The notes under the pieces: model-generated | Seen by the model: only the letters and a program-made list of their open reading frames with translations | Databases searched by the model: none | Told to the model about the DNA's origin: nothing | NCBI GenBank assembly: GCA_003648455.1 | Contig: QMPG01000229.1 | Span: 1 to 5,570 of the forward strand | Direction: 5' to 3' | DNA length: 5,570 bases | Origin: Bacteroidota bacterium | GTDB lineage: Bacteria; Bacteroidota; Bacteroidia; Bacteroidales; B39-G9 | In this document: positions 5,183 through 5,570 of the stretch, one piece after another | Numbering within the stretch: the stretch's first letter is position 1 | Layout of the letters: each line of letters starts with the position of its first letter | Translations under genes and position numbers: made by a program

Positions 5183-5570
5183 ATGAGCTTAAAATTCCCG
5201 GAATACAAACAATTAGACCTATCGCAAACCAATAAAAAAATGCTTGATTATTGGGATAAGGACGATACTTTTCATAAAAGCATTTCTACTCGTAAAGGAA
5301 ACCCTTCTTTCGTGTTTTATGAAGGACCACCTTCTGCAAATGGCAAACCGGGCATTCACCATGTTATGGCGCGAACTATTAAAGATATGTTTTGTCGATA
5401 CAAAACCTTACAAGGATTTTTGGTAAAAAGAAAAGCCGGCTGGGATACTCACGGATTACCGGTTGAGCTTGGTGTTGAAAAATCTTTGGGAATAACAAAA
5501 GATGATATTGGAAAAAAAATCACTGTTGAAGAATATAATAACACCTGTCGTAAAGATGTAATGAAATTTA
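5183..5570 (+). CDS. ileS: Isoleucyl-tRNA synthetase, N-terminal part (3' truncated by the window)
   Basis: The cytosolic enzyme that joins isoleucine to tRNA-Ile. Only the first 129 residues of what should be a protein of more than 1000 are present. The N-terminus (MSLKFPEYKQLDL...YWDKDDTF) leads into the class I Rossmann fold: FVFYEGPPSANGKPGIHHV at residues 43-61, then KDMFCRYKTLQG and KRKAGWDTHGLPVELGVEKS (82-101). GWDTHGLPVE is highly typical of IleRS. The HIGH signature appears as G57-I-H-H60, that is, with the first and third positions of HxGH exchanged. The strong sequence context rules out a frame error. ATG 5183 has AAGGA 5 nt upstream and its own consensus promoter, so it is transcribed independently of the exporter genes. 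The KMSKS loop, editing domain and C-terminal zinc region are beyond the window. Confidence 0.96.
   Translation, partial: MSLKFPEYKQLDLSQTNKKMLDYWDKDDTFHKSISTRKGNPSFVFYEGPPSANGKPGIHHVMARTIKDMFCRYKTLQGFLVKRKAGWDTHGLPVELGVEKSLGITKDDIGKKITVEEYNNTCRKDVMKF

Noticed and set aside
5244..5426. 60-residue frame overlapping the start of ileS in another frame
   Set aside because: It lies across the clearly conserved IleRS catalytic domain, and its product resembles nothing.

Overview
The window is strongly AT-rich DNA from a member of the Bacteroidota, probably a Bacteroidales- or Marinilabiliales-like lineage; the rank is inferred. Three things point there: the C-terminal tail of a type IX secretion (Por) cargo protein at the left edge, a textbook Bacteroidota promoter (TTTG, 20 nt, TAnnTTTG) in front of ileS, and A-rich leaders with few Shine-Dalgarno sequences. 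All intact genes are on the + strand.

Layout: 1-135 is the end of a T9SS-secreted protein. 136-493 is a gene-free gap holding a large nested palindrome of the dispersed 'GTCATTGCGA' kind, then copy 1 of a ~80-90 bp intergenic repeat, then a weak candidate promoter. 494-1699 encodes a lipoprotein periplasmic adaptor (HlyD/MacA type). 1700-2060 has no intact gene but contains a decayed fragment of a four-helix-bundle (S23/23S rRNA intervening-sequence) protein. 2061-3374 encodes a MacB/FtsX-type ABC permease and 3367-4878 a TolC-like outer-membrane factor, overlapping by 8 nt. 4879-5182 is a second gap with another GC-rich palindromic patch, copy 2 of the repeat and the ileS promoter. 5183 to the right edge is the 5' part of ileS.

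The adaptor, permease and outer-membrane factor are the parts of a MacAB-TolC-like tripartite exporter: the permease drives a mechanotransmission cycle, the lipoprotein adaptor bridges the periplasm, and the TolC homologue forms the exit duct. The cargo cannot be told from the sequence. No ATPase is present, either fused to the permease or as a separate gene, so it must be encoded elsewhere or has been lost; the 361-bp scar between adaptor and permease is a plausible site of loss.

I see no convincing wholly new system. The points most worth following are the missing ATPase next to the gene remnant, the swapped class I signature (GIHH instead of HIGH) in IleRS, which is associated with mupirocin resistance, and the palindrome-plus-repeat arrangement shared by the two intergenic gaps.
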